From positions 1-64,000 of the forward strand of contig JBHGXW010000020.1 of the NCBI GenBank assembly GCA_041920465.1: DNA of 64,000 bases. The letters are read 5' to 3'. Shown one piece after another: positions 8,801 to 17,007 of the stretch. Under the pieces are notes generated by a model. It did not search any database. It had not been told where the DNA came from and worked only from the letters and a program-made list of their open reading frames with translations. The position numbers and the translations under genes are program-made. Within the stretch, counting starts at the first letter, position 1. Each line of letters opens with the position of its first letter. The stretch comes from Brevibacillus_H sp041920465 (GTDB lineage: Bacteria; Bacillota; Bacilli; Brevibacillales; Brevibacillaceae).

Positions 8801-10978
8801 TTATTTGGGCACTGGTTTGTTCCTATCGTCCAGCAGGGTGACAAGAATGGCATCTCCGTTGCTTCCTACTCGAACAAGCGCATACCGGGCACTTGCTTCT
8901 ACCTCTCTGCCTGTTCCCTCCGGCACAAAGTAACTCTCGATTCCGTAGATGATCCGTCCCCCTCGGTCAAGAACCCCGTTGATGATTGCTTCCCCTTCTT
9001 GTACTCGATCACCCTCTTGGTAGAGTTTCTTTACGGCGTACAGGCCGTTTGAATCCGGATGAAGAACAACCTGCACGTTTTTCTTCCATGACAGCCCATC
9101 TTCGTAATCAGAATCAAGGTTCCCAGGACGAGAGATCTCATAATTGAGCCGGACATAATCCCCTTGCAAGAGTGAACGAGGATCGACCGGAGCCAGTTTT
9201 AATTTGATTTCTGTGCCATTAGCTAGGATCAGCTCGCTTTTGACAATTTGAAATCCCATGCTGGCCAGTTGGAGAAGAATGATAAGCAGGATGGGGATCG
9301 TCTTGCTTCGCACTACGCTGGGAGAGGAACTCAGGATTGGACCCGCTTTTCGTTCATACCAATAGGTGCCGGCAATCAACAGGATGCTGACGATTGTCAG
9401 CGTAACCGACTTATGCAGGAAGTCCCACAAAACATCGTAATATTTATAGACGAGGTACGAAAACCAAAAAACCATACATGTCAGGCTGAAAAAGGTTTGC
9501 TGTTTTTTGATGTAGATAGACAAGGACACCGTTGCAAGCACGAAAAACAAGGCGTTGCTTGCATAGTATAGGGCAGCAACCTCTTCTTTGAAAAAGGTCA
9601 GCCAGAAGAGAAACAGAAAGCTGAACAGAAAGCTCATCTCATTCAGGTAATCACGGACCTTGTGCGCCTTGATAAAATGCTGCAGCACGAAGAGGAAAGC
9701 GTGGATGAAAAATGCGTTGAGAAGCGCGTTATGAAAAGACCAATCAAACTGATTAAATGCTGCCAGAAGCGTTGCGGCAAACGTCGTGTACACGAAGATT
9801 CGTTCATACTTCTCCCGTGATTGATACCAACAAACCGCCAACAAGATTACATAACATAGACTTATGGTACCTTCTTCAATCATCAGAAGGCTAAACAACC
9901 CTATCGCCAACCCGATAATCAGGAACGTGCAGCGTACGTGGGGATTCGGTTTTTTCAACAGAAAAATGGCAAGAAGCATAAGCACGGAAATGAAAAACAA
10001 GGCGTATTCCGATTCGGTGATCAGCATGACAAATCCAATGATGGAAATACAACCGATTACGATACCGGCTACCGTCAGGCTGACTCCTACCGCTCTAGTC
10101 AGCAAGCTTTCCTGTTCCCGCGTCTCGTGCCGCGCTGCTGTCAGCTTATTAACGAATTTGAGAAAGGCCAGATTGAGCAGCAGCAACATGATAAAAAAGA
10201 AAATCCCGAAGAGAAAAAAAGCTTCTGAATAATGCTCGGCAGCCAATTCAACGTACTTGGAAATCACAAACAACGAGGCAAACAGCCCGGTCAGCATGGC
10301 GTATGACTTCTGCACCGAGCGCTTCAAAAAGTAATAGAAGCTGCCTCCAATTGCGACCACATCAAGCAAGTTGTACCATATTGTGTGTTCTTCAAAAATC
10401 AGCGAATTGGCCAGAGACAGAAGGATCAACTGAACCGTTGAGAAGCTGAGAAACTTGACAGCCTCGGACTTCACCTTCTGCTTTTCGTTCAATCCCCAAA
10501 TCAGTGCGTCAATCAACGCGACAACCAATAAGCTAATCGCAATTTCTGTCTCCGACTGATGGATTCTGACGGAAGCAGGAAAGATAAAAAACCACATGGC
10601 AAGCTGCAGAAGCACATAACTTAGGACGTAAAACGCCTGAAAACGCGTCACGACGGCAAACAGTGCGGCCGGTACGAGCCAGATGGCGAACAGCAAATAG
10701 CTGTCAGCATGTGAATTGTAGATCTGCCCCAAAAGGGCCGTACCCACGCCAAACGAGATACAACCGGTAACCAAAAGAATGTGAGTGAGGAAATTGCGCC
10801 TGCTCCAGCGAGAGAAGCCAATGGAAAATCCGTAAAACAGGACTAAGAGACCTGCACTAAGGCCGATTTTATGAAATCTCGTGAATACTCCCCAGTTGGC
10901 TGCAAAAAAATAGATGATGGCCGCAATGAATGCAGCCGTACCCAACAAATAGCCGGTTTGGATCAATTTTGCTCTCAA
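8801..10978 (-). CDS. Large membrane protein: DUF2157 and GDYXXLXY domains in one chain
   Basis: The 725-residue protein starts with a DUF2157-like N-terminus (residues 1-150, paired helices with YFFAANWG). A long series of hydrophobic helices follows (about 150-560), and then a GDYXXLXY-type domain whose signature QGDYVRLNYEIS is near residue 608. These parts are often separate neighbouring genes; here they are one reading frame. The biochemical role is unknown. The likely site is the cytoplasmic membrane with the C-terminal domain outside. The TTG start has AAGGGGA about 8 nt upstream. The stop of pncB is 30 bp upstream, so it probably belongs to the nudix-pncB operon. Confidence 0.75.
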   Translation of the reverse strand: MRAKLIQTGYLLGTAAFIAAIIYFFAANWGVFTRFHKIGLSAGLLVLFYGFSIGFSRWSRRNFLTHILLVTGCISFGVGTALLGQIYNSHADSYLLFAIWLVPAALFAVVTRFQAFYVLSYVLLQLAMWFFIFPASVRIHQSETEIAISLLVVALIDALIWGLNEKQKVKSEAVKFLSFSTVQLILLSLANSLIFEEHTIWYNLLDVVAIGGSFYYFLKRSVQKSYAMLTGLFASLFVISKYVELAAEHYSEAFFLFGIFFFIMLLLLNLAFLKFVNKLTAARHETREQESLLTRAVGVSLTVAGIVIGCISIIGFVMLITESEYALFFISVLMLLAIFLLKKPNPHVRCTFLIIGLAIGLFSLLMIEEGTISLCYVILLAVCWYQSREKYERIFVYTTFAATLLAAFNQFDWSFHNALLNAFFIHAFLFVLQHFIKAHKVRDYLNEMSFLFSFLFLFWLTFFKEEVAALYYASNALFFVLATVSLSIYIKKQQTFFSLTCMVFWFSYLVYKYYDVLWDFLHKSVTLTIVSILLIAGTYWYERKAGPILSSSPSVVRSKTIPILLIILLQLASMGFQIVKSELILANGTEIKLKLAPVDPRSLLQGDYVRLNYEISRPGNLDSDYEDGLSWKKNVQVVLHPDSNGLYAVKKLYQEGDRVQEGEAIINGVLDRGGRIIYGIESYFVPEGTGREVEASARYALVRVGSNGDAILVTLLDDRNKPVPK

Positions 10979-11007
10979 ACTCTCATCCCCTTAGCTTTAT
11001 CAACTTC

Positions 11008-12450
11008 TCACTTGCATGTGTACTTCTGGATTAACTCCATTTTTGTATCCCATACCCGCTGGCTGATATCAACCGGGTACCTTTCAGGATTAAGCAAACG
11101 AAGATACTCATCCCAGAATAACGATAGTTGTTCCCGATGGTACGCGCGGATTTCTTCCAGAGTCGGAAGTTGATAGACCAGCTTACCTTTATCAAAAATG
11201 GTCTGCATCAGTTCAACCGCTTCGAAATTTTGTACGTATTTATGCAAGTAGGTATGGATCGGATCAAACAATTTTAACGAAGACTGACCTTCGACAACTT
11301 CGTCATGCATGGCAATATAGTCCGCTTCCGATTTGCCCGTTTTTTTATTAATAATGCGATACAACTTCTTAAAGCCTGGAGTAGTGATCTTTTCCGGGTT
11401 TCCGGATATTTTGATTGTCGGAACCAGCTCACCGTTCTCCTCTTTAGCCACAATTTTGTATACTCCGCCTAGAGATGGATTGTCCGCTGCCGTAATCAGT
11501 TGTGTACCGATTCCCCACGAATCAATTTTTGCCTGTTGTGCTTTCAGGTTGAAGATGACGTGCTCATCCAAATCGCTGGATGCCATGATTTTTACGTTGG
11601 GAAAACCGGCTTCATCCAGCATTTTCCTTGCCTGAATGGACAAATAGGCAAGGTCACCGCTGTCAAGGCGAATTCCTTTCAACTCTTTTCCTTGTGCTTG
11701 AAGCTGTTTGGCTATTTCGATCGCATGCGGCACTCCGCTTTTTAACGTGTCGTAGGTATCAACCAGCAGCACAACGAGATCAGGCAGTGCCTTGGCGAAC
11801 TTGGCGAATGCTTCCTTTTCGCTGGCATGATCTTGAATCCATGCGTGTGCGTGCGTTCCCTTCGTCGGAATCTGAAACAGCATGCCTGCCCGTACGTTTG
11901 AGGTGCCGTCGAAGCCCCCTATATAAGCTGCGCGCGCCCCCCAGATAGCGGCATCCGCTTCCTGGGCCCGGCGTGTTCCAAACTCAAGCAGGATGTCATG
12001 CGGCGCAACCCGGCGAATCCGCGCTGCTTTGGTGGCAATCAAAGTTTGGTAATTCATGAAGTTCAGGATGGCGGTCTCAATCAAATGAGCTTCAAAAACG
12101 TCGGCTACAACCTGGATAATCGGCTCATTGGGGAATACCAAGGTTCCCTCCGGTACTGAGCGCAATGTTCCGGTAAAGCGGAATCGACGCAGCTCTTCCA
12201 AAAAAGCTTCATCATATGCTTCTTCTTGTTCCCGCAAATAGGCGATCTCGTCAGGGTGAAAACGAAGCTGGCTCAAATAGTGAACAATCCGTTCCAAGCC
12301 GGCAAAGACAGCGTAGCCGCTTCCGAATGGGAGCTTGCGAAAAAACACTTCAAACACGCTTTTTTTCCGATGGGAACCATTCTTCCAATGAGCGTACATC
12401 ATATTGATTTGATATTTATCGGTATGCAGGGCAAGCTGCTCTTCATACAT
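11008..12450 (-). CDS. pncB: Nicotinate phosphoribosyltransferase
   Basis: The 480-residue enzyme joins nicotinate and PRPP to form nicotinate mononucleotide, the salvage entry to NAD. Family features are LHTDKYQINMMYAHW at the N-terminus, FVRNL-type hydrophobic cores, EFGTRRAQ around residue 160, and GTHAHAW near residue 200, holding the histidine region phosphorylated in the family. Length fits the longer Gram-positive class. GAAGGAGG lies 8 nt before the ATG. It lies between an upstream nudix/winged-helix gene and a downstream membrane-protein gene on the same strand, which suggests an NAD-salvage operon. Confidence 0.95.
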   Translation of the reverse strand: MYEEQLALHTDKYQINMMYAHWKNGSHRKKSVFEVFFRKLPFGSGYAVFAGLERIVHYLSQLRFHPDEIAYLREQEEAYDEAFLEELRRFRFTGTLRSVPEGTLVFPNEPIIQVVADVFEAHLIETAILNFMNYQTLIATKAARIRRVAPHDILLEFGTRRAQEADAAIWGARAAYIGGFDGTSNVRAGMLFQIPTKGTHAHAWIQDHASEKEAFAKFAKALPDLVVLLVDTYDTLKSGVPHAIEIAKQLQAQGKELKGIRLDSGDLAYLSIQARKMLDEAGFPNVKIMASSDLDEHVIFNLKAQQAKIDSWGIGTQLITAADNPSLGGVYKIVAKEENGELVPTIKISGNPEKITTPGFKKLYRIINKKTGKSEADYIAMHDEVVEGQSSLKLFDPIHTYLHKYVQNFEAVELMQTIFDKGKLVYQLPTLEEIRAYHREQLSLFWDEYLRLLNPERYPVDISQRVWDTKMELIQKYTCK

Positions 12451-12509
12451 GGATTATGCCTCCTTCTTGCGACTGTGGCGCCAAGCGTACCGGATATAAA
12501 CCGGATTAT

Positions 12510-13268
12510 TTAAAACATGTATGAGTTATAAATCGAAAGCTTCGGTTGATAATCCGTAAAGCGGTACAGTTTTGCCTTGCGCTGTGAATACAGATCTGAG
12601 AACAACGGATTGCCGTCCGGATCAAGCACTTCCTCCAGCAATCCTTGCCGGGTTTTGGTTGAAACCAGTTTTCGGACGAAATTGGGTTTCTCCTCCTGAA
12701 ACTCAGGTACGACCGTTTGAATCACTTGATACAGCTCTCCAATTGTAAAGGTATTGTTCAAAAACTCTTTGGCAATGGTGGTGGTAAGCATTTTTTGTTT
12801 GATTCTCTGCAAGGCGTCCATGAGGATCGTGCGGTGATCAAAGGCTAGGTTCATCTCTATTGCTTGATCAACCGGAAATAATGATACGCGCGCGGCATCC
12901 TCCTTCGCTCTTCTGTGCTTTAACAGCGCTTCATTGACGAATGCCACATAGACGACAGTTGGAATCCAGCCTCGCGGATCACGCCCCGGTGAATAATACG
13001 CCCGAAGTTGCTCCATATGCACATTTTCTCCCACATTGGTTTCCTCGCAAAGTTCACGAAATGCCGCTTGTTCCAACGTCTCATCTTCACGGGAAAAGCC
13101 GCCTGGCAGAGCCCAATCACCCTGAAACGGCGAAACCTTCCGCTGAATCAATAAAACCTGAAGCTCTTTACGGGGCAATGATTTGGTTATCGTGTTTTTC
13201 TGCTCGGAGGTTATGGTAAATAGGCAGATATCCACCGGCAATCCAATCGGAGTTCGAAAGATCGTCAT
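12510..13268 (-). CDS. Nudix hydrolase with C-terminal winged-helix domain (NrtR-like)
   Basis: The 252-residue protein has an intact nudix box (residues about 55-77): GG, E, then RELCEET. The phrase YSPGRDPRGW follows, as in ADP-ribose pyrophosphatases and NrtR proteins. The C-terminal 90 residues (FTIGELYQVIQ..., ...RKLVSTK..., KLYRF) match the winged-helix part of the NrtR family, which regulates NAD salvage genes. The neighbour is pncB, 60 bp downstream. The protein could hydrolyse ADP-ribose, sense it, or both. The catalytic residues being present means an enzyme role cannot be excluded. Start ATG 13268 has GGAGG 5 nt upstream. Confidence 0.8.
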   Translation of the reverse strand: MTIFRTPIGLPVDICLFTITSEQKNTITKSLPRKELQVLLIQRKVSPFQGDWALPGGFSREDETLEQAAFRELCEETNVGENVHMEQLRAYYSPGRDPRGWIPTVVYVAFVNEALLKHRRAKEDAARVSLFPVDQAIEMNLAFDHRTILMDALQRIKQKMLTTTIAKEFLNNTFTIGELYQVIQTVVPEFQEEKPNFVRKLVSTKTRQGLLEEVLDPDGNPLFSDLYSQRKAKLYRFTDYQPKLSIYNSYMF

Positions 13269-13442
13269 ATTACCTCCTCCATTTCCTTCCTTTGGGCCAC
13301 AGTTTATACGAATCGATCCATAATGTCAAATTAACAATATTAATTGGCTCTAGGCATTTTTTCGACAAACTTTATCATTTTGATCGTATCAAATCATGAT
13401 TGACTGAATAAATTATGGTAGCACGAGTGCGGAGGGTGAGTC

Positions 13443-13661
13443 ATGAACAACAAAACAAAAACTTGTGTCCTAAACGATCATGGAAAACAGTTGTTAACAG
13501 CCACTTTTACAGGCGCAAGTGAAACATTGGTTATACTTCGTTCCGACTCGGTGGATAAAGAGGGATACAATCCGGCAAGAAGCTTGTCACTCAGTTATTT
13601 TGAAATGAAAAACCTTTACCGTTTTTTACAAGAAGTATTGGAAGAAACAGAAGCTGACTAA
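13443..13661 (+). CDS. Small hypothetical protein, 72 aa
   Basis: No family recognised. The product (MNNKTKTCVLNDHGKQ...) is soluble, mixed alpha/beta in appearance, and ends in an acidic helix. It has a good GGAGGGTGA site 4 nt before ATG and its own terminator 40 bp downstream, so it looks like a genuine monocistronic gene. The upstream 170 bp are AT-rich. Confidence 0.6.
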   Translation: MNNKTKTCVLNDHGKQLLTATFTGASETLVILRSDSVDKEGYNPARSLSLSYFEMKNLYRFLQEVLEETEAD

Positions 13662-13700
13662 GCTACGTTTTTTTTGCAAGCCACGATAGAACTGTGACAC

Positions 13701-13736
13701 AAAAAGGCTCTCACCCCTTGAGGTGAAAGCCCTTTT
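13701..13736 (+). terminator. Terminator after the 72-aa gene
   Basis: AAAAAGGCTCTCACC pairs with GGTGAAAGCCCTTTT around a 6-nt loop, ending in TTTTT. Near-symmetrical A and T runs mean it could work in both directions. Confidence 0.75.
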
Positions 13737-13992
13737 TGATTTTAATTTGGTTTGGATTTGATTTGGACATGAATTCATCCTTTACTATTTGATGAGCTGA
13801 TAACGTCCGATAAGCGGAAGGGGTTTCATCTATAACGGTTCCTACCACGTTCAACAGTAAAGCGAACAAGAAGAGAATCAGTCCCTGGTTAGCATGATAC
13901 ATCGCAAACAGTGAATTCTTGGCAGCAATTCCATTTGCTTCTTTTCTGAAAAAACCACTACAGAAGCCATTTTCCCCTTTCTTGGTATGCAA
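13711..13992 (-). pseudogene. Fragment of a small DUF4870/Tic20-like membrane protein
   Basis: Within this open frame, residues 28-57 read KNSLFAMYHANQGLILFLFALLL and on to VGTVI. That closely follows the second helix of DUF4870-type membrane proteins (phrase FAMYHANQGL). The expected first helix before it and the P..GW and third helix after it are missing, replaced by unrelated sequence. There is no ribosome site. The frame also runs into the terminator of the opposite-strand gene. I read it as a decayed remnant. Confidence 0.5.
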
Positions 13993-14128
13993 CTATGATG
14001 ACAGGTGTTACCTGCCCTTCACAGGTAAACAAAATGCATACTCTCTCTTTACGGTTCCTCAATATTTGCAGGCTACACTGTTCAATACAAGGGATAAAAA
14101 TCTCTAATCCACTTACAGGTGAAAAAGA

Positions 14129-15094
14129 ATGCTAACCATTCCCGATCATCTTCCAAATGACAAGCATATCGCGGTAGTATTAGCCAGCAGTTTGGGTGCT
14201 CTCGCCGCCATCCGAGAATTGGGCAAACAAAGCGTTCCAGTGATTGCCGTTGGTCAGACCGACTATATCGGGAAATCGAGGTACTGTACCTGGGTGAAAA
14301 TTCATCACGAACATGATTTGCTCGCTTTTTTGCAATCGCTAGCGCAAAAGGTGGAGAAAAAGCCGATTATATTTACAGATGATCCGCAATACGCTGATTT
14401 TTTGTTTGAAAATTGGTCCTTCCTTGATCGACACTTTTTGGTGCCCATGCACCCGGTTAATCGTCAATTGACAGATAGTGATTTCCGCCATTCCTGTCCA
14501 ATTACGGATACAGAAAGAGAGGAAAAGTTTCGTGTTACCCTATACCGGAATGCAATCGGCAAAGTTTCCGTCGGCTTTATTGCCCATTTGATCGAACAAT
14601 ATCCGTTTCATCAATCCTGGGCGGAAACTCTTTGTCTGACAACTGACAATCCCGAGCTGGCAGAGCATGCTGTCAAGCTATTGGAAGAAGCCAACTATTC
14701 AGGAATCGCGACAATCGAATACCAATACTGTTCCTGCGAGAAGACTTTCAGCCCGGTTCGGGTAAACGGCTTCCTTCCGGCCGAAACAAGCATCAGCCAA
14801 AAGCTGCCGCAGGGGTTTGTCTATCAGATCTATCGGGATCTCATTTGCCCTTCTCCGACTACTTTCTCGACAGCACCTGGTATGGTCTCTATTTGTTGGT
14901 TCTCGCTGATCCCGGAGCTTTTCGCGATGTTCGCCGCTCGGAAGTTCCGGTTTCCGTCAATCCTGCGATATTATTTTTCTTATCAAGCACAAACAGCACT
15001 GATGGATTTCACTGACCCGCTGCCATTCTATTATTATCTTCCATACCTGTTGAAATCGGCTGAACGTTTCCATCCGTCAACAAGAGCGAAATGA
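14129..15094 (+). CDS. Degenerate ATP-grasp (COG3919-like) protein, probably non-functional
   Basis: The 321-residue product resembles COG3919-type ATP-grasp ligases. The N-terminal half (IAVVLASSLGALAAIRELG, IGKSRYC, IIFTDDPQYADFL) fits the family's pre-ATP-grasp domain. After about residue 130 it jumps to EEKFRVTLYRNAIGKV...IEQYPFH, which belongs to the C-terminal half. The central ATP-binding lid is absent, and the metal-binding E-x-N motif expected near residue 212 (VNGFLPAETS) is altered. Usual length is about 400. So an internal deletion with later drift is likely, although the frame remains open. AGGTGA lies before ATG 14129. Confidence 0.55.
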   Translation: MLTIPDHLPNDKHIAVVLASSLGALAAIRELGKQSVPVIAVGQTDYIGKSRYCTWVKIHHEHDLLAFLQSLAQKVEKKPIIFTDDPQYADFLFENWSFLDRHFLVPMHPVNRQLTDSDFRHSCPITDTEREEKFRVTLYRNAIGKVSVGFIAHLIEQYPFHQSWAETLCLTTDNPELAEHAVKLLEEANYSGIATIEYQYCSCEKTFSPVRVNGFLPAETSISQKLPQGFVYQIYRDLICPSPTTFSTAPGMVSICWFSLIPELFAMFAARKFRFPSILRYYFSYQAQTALMDFTDPLPFYYYLPYLLKSAERFHPSTRAK

Positions 15095-15125
15095 AAAAAG
15101 TTCCCGAATCAGCGGGAACTTTTTT
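15094..15125. terminator. Perfect bidirectional terminator
   Basis: AAAAAAGTTCCCG and CGGGAACTTTTTT form a 13-bp perfect inverted repeat with a 6-nt loop. It serves both the ATP-grasp-like gene and the convergent small zinc-ribbon gene, whose TGA stop lies inside the loop. Confidence 0.9.
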
Positions 15126-15276
15126 CTTGATTACCTCTCTTTGTTAGATCGGCCTGTTCGAGTTCTGAGTGGTTATCATAATAAGTCACCGTTATCGCGT
15201 AATGGCAATCATCACAATCAACCCTTCTTAACTCCCATGGAAACAGCAACTCTTTGTCACAATACACGCATTTCAT
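15109..15276 (-). CDS. Zinc-ribbon miniprotein, 55 aa
   Basis: A minus-strand frame starts at ATG 15276 and is preceded by a near-consensus AAGGAGGTGG site about 5 nt upstream. The product begins MKCVYCDKELLFPW and has two CxxC pairs (C3/C6 and C21/C24), the layout of a small zinc ribbon. The C-terminal third is polar. Length 55 codons; the stop sits in the loop of the shared terminator. Function unknown; such ribbons bind nucleic acid or act as small partners. Confidence comes from the strong ribosome site and the paired cysteines. Confidence 0.7.
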   Translation of the reverse strand: MKCVYCDKELLFPWELRRVDCDDCHYAITVTYYDNHSELEQADLTKRGNQEKSSR

Positions 15277-15519
15277 GATAACCACCTCCTTATCAAGAAA
15301 GGTTTACCATCAATTGTTATTTTATGCTGATTCATGTGACCCATTGACTACTTTTTGTAAGTTATGCGATATGTTATGTATAAATAAATTAATTTTTTAA
15401 ACAGACAGATAATTATTTCTATTGCAAAATTAAATTTTTTGATTAAAATAAAAAAATAGAAAACGGTACAGGAAATCTATACATATTACAAAGAGTCATC
15501 ATGGAAGATTCTGTATCAA

Positions 15520-15534
15520 AATTGTTTGAAAATT
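15520..15534. promoter_or_regulatory. CodY-box-like site upstream of the branched-chain amino acid binding protein
   Basis: AATTGTTTGAAAATT matches 13 of 15 positions of the CodY consensus AATTTTCWGAAAATT. It lies 35-49 nt before the start of the branched-chain amino acid binding lipoprotein. CodY senses branched-chain amino acids and GTP, so the context fits. Binding is inferred. Confidence 0.5.
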
Positions 15535-15568
15535 TATTTAATTTTCTTAAAGGGAGAGAAAGAGTTAT

Positions 15569-16777
15569 ATGATGAAAAAATCAACTCTAGCATTCGTAAC
15601 AACTGCAGTAGCATTAGGCACGGCTTTAACCGGATGTGGAAGCAACACTGCCAGCCCAGCTTCCAGCCAACCGGCTTCAAGCGATAATGGCGGCGGTAAT
15701 GGTGGAAAAATTGTAATCGCTGCTGTCGGTCCTCTTTCCGGATCTGCTTCTGACTACGGTGACTCTGCTATCTCCGGTGCAGAATACGCAATAAACCTAA
15801 AGAAAGATGAATTTAAAAAGCTTGGCTTTGACTTGGAAATTTCGAAACAAGATGACCAAGCCGATCCGAAACAAGGTGTTGCCAACGCTGAAATGGTTAT
15901 TTCCAATCCGGATGTACTTGCCGTTATGGGCCATATCACAACCGGTTCTTCTATTCCAGCTTCGGCAAAATACGAAGAAGCGAAACTGGCGATGGTTTCT
16001 CCATCCAGCACCGGTTCCAAGCTGACTGACGACGGCAAGAAATCCGTTCACCGTATTTGTGCCCGTGACGACCAGCAAGGTTCCAAAGCAGCCATCTATG
16101 CGAAAAACCAATTGGGCGTGAAAACCGCCTTTATCATTCATGACAAAGGTGCATACGGACAAGGCTTGGCTGACCAAGTAAAGCAGCAACTGGAGAAAGA
16201 CGGTGTTAAGGTACTTGGTTTTGAGGGTATCACTCCAGGTGAGAAAGATTACAGTGCAGTAATCAACCAGGTTGTCGCTCAAAATCCTGACCTCCTCTAT
16301 TTCGGCGGATATTATGCAGAAGGCGGAATTCTGGTAAAACAAGCCCGCGAGAAAAACTTCAAGGGAATTTTCATGGGCGGCGACGGTCTGGACTCTGCCG
16401 ATATGGCTAAAATCGCCGGACCAGCTATTGAAGGCGTCGTATATACCTCTACTGTTGACGATGTATCCTCTACCGAAGAAGGCAAAAAATGGGTAGCTGA
16501 ATATGAAAAAGCAACCGGCAAAAAAGTAGGTATCTTCACTTCGTACGGATATGATGCGATGAATGTAATCCTGCACGGTGTGGAAGAGGCAATCAAAGCA
16601 AACGGCGGTAAAAAGCCTTCCCGCGAGCAAGTTCTTGATGCGATCCACAAAACAACTGACTTCCAAGGCCAATTCGTCAAAGTAAGCTTTGATGATAAAG
16701 GGGACAATAAATACGCTGCTGTATATGCCTATAAGTATGAAGGAAATGGCAAGAAGTTTTTAGGCGAGGCGAAGTAA
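15569..16777 (+). CDS. Branched-chain amino acid ABC transporter substrate-binding lipoprotein
   Basis: This 402-residue protein has a lipoprotein signal: basic MMKKS, a hydrophobic stretch, and lipobox LTGC with the modified cysteine at residue 23. A Ser/Ala/Asn-rich linker follows, then a LivJ/LivK periplasmic-binding fold (IVIAAVGPLSGSASDYG, the GPLSG signature; MGHITTGSSIPAS; later GYDAMNVI). It should be membrane-anchored outside and deliver leucine, isoleucine, valine or a related compound to an ABC permease. No permease or ATPase genes are adjacent, so the rest of the transporter must be elsewhere. AAAGGGAGAG precedes the ATG. A CodY-like box lies just upstream. Confidence 0.92.
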   Translation: MMKKSTLAFVTTAVALGTALTGCGSNTASPASSQPASSDNGGGNGGKIVIAAVGPLSGSASDYGDSAISGAEYAINLKKDEFKKLGFDLEISKQDDQADPKQGVANAEMVISNPDVLAVMGHITTGSSIPASAKYEEAKLAMVSPSSTGSKLTDDGKKSVHRICARDDQQGSKAAIYAKNQLGVKTAFIIHDKGAYGQGLADQVKQQLEKDGVKVLGFEGITPGEKDYSAVINQVVAQNPDLLYFGGYYAEGGILVKQAREKNFKGIFMGGDGLDSADMAKIAGPAIEGVVYTSTVDDVSSTEEGKKWVAEYEKATGKKVGIFTSYGYDAMNVILHGVEEAIKANGGKKPSREQVLDAIHKTTDFQGQFVKVSFDDKGDNKYAAVYAYKYEGNGKKFLGEAK

Positions 16778-16832
16778 TTGCTATAAACCAACCCGACTGA
16801 AGCTAACACTGCGTTGGGCGTGGCCCCGGATC

Positions 16833-16939
16833 GGCTTGTGCTGTAAATGTTGCTGCGAAATGGACAATCGTTTTTCCACAGTCCGTATGTTTGGAAAGAA
16901 AGTTTAACCACTTTCATAATGTAAAGCGGTTAAACTTTC
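16833..16939. repeat. Dispersed repeat, copy 1 (107 bp) with hairpin
   Basis: This segment shares most positions with 23688-23796: GGCTTG.GCTGTAA, a nearly invariant GCTGCGAAATGGACAATCG core, and a terminal inverted repeat. The arms are 17 bp (16898-16914 and 16923-16939) with an 8-nt spacer and one mismatch. It follows the binding-protein gene and encodes no evident protein. Confidence 0.75.
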
Positions 16940-16949
16940 CGATTAATAT

Positions 16950-16990
16950 GAGAAAAGCCGTCAGCATGGAGTATGCTGACGGCTTTTCTC
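16950..16990. terminator. Strong 18-bp terminator hairpin
   Basis: GAGAAAAGCCGTCAGCAT pairs perfectly with ATGCTGACGGCTTTTCTC around a 5-nt loop. It lies between the plus-strand binding-protein gene and the minus-strand glycosidase gene and may stop transcription from both. Confidence 0.85.
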
Positions 16991-17007
16991 ATCAACTGAT
17001 GAATGAT

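Noticed and set aside
15797..16672. Long minus-strand ORF of 291 codons inside the binding-protein gene
   Set aside because: It lies wholly within a confident lipoprotein gene, has no ribosome site or domain, and reflects the codon bias of the opposite strand.
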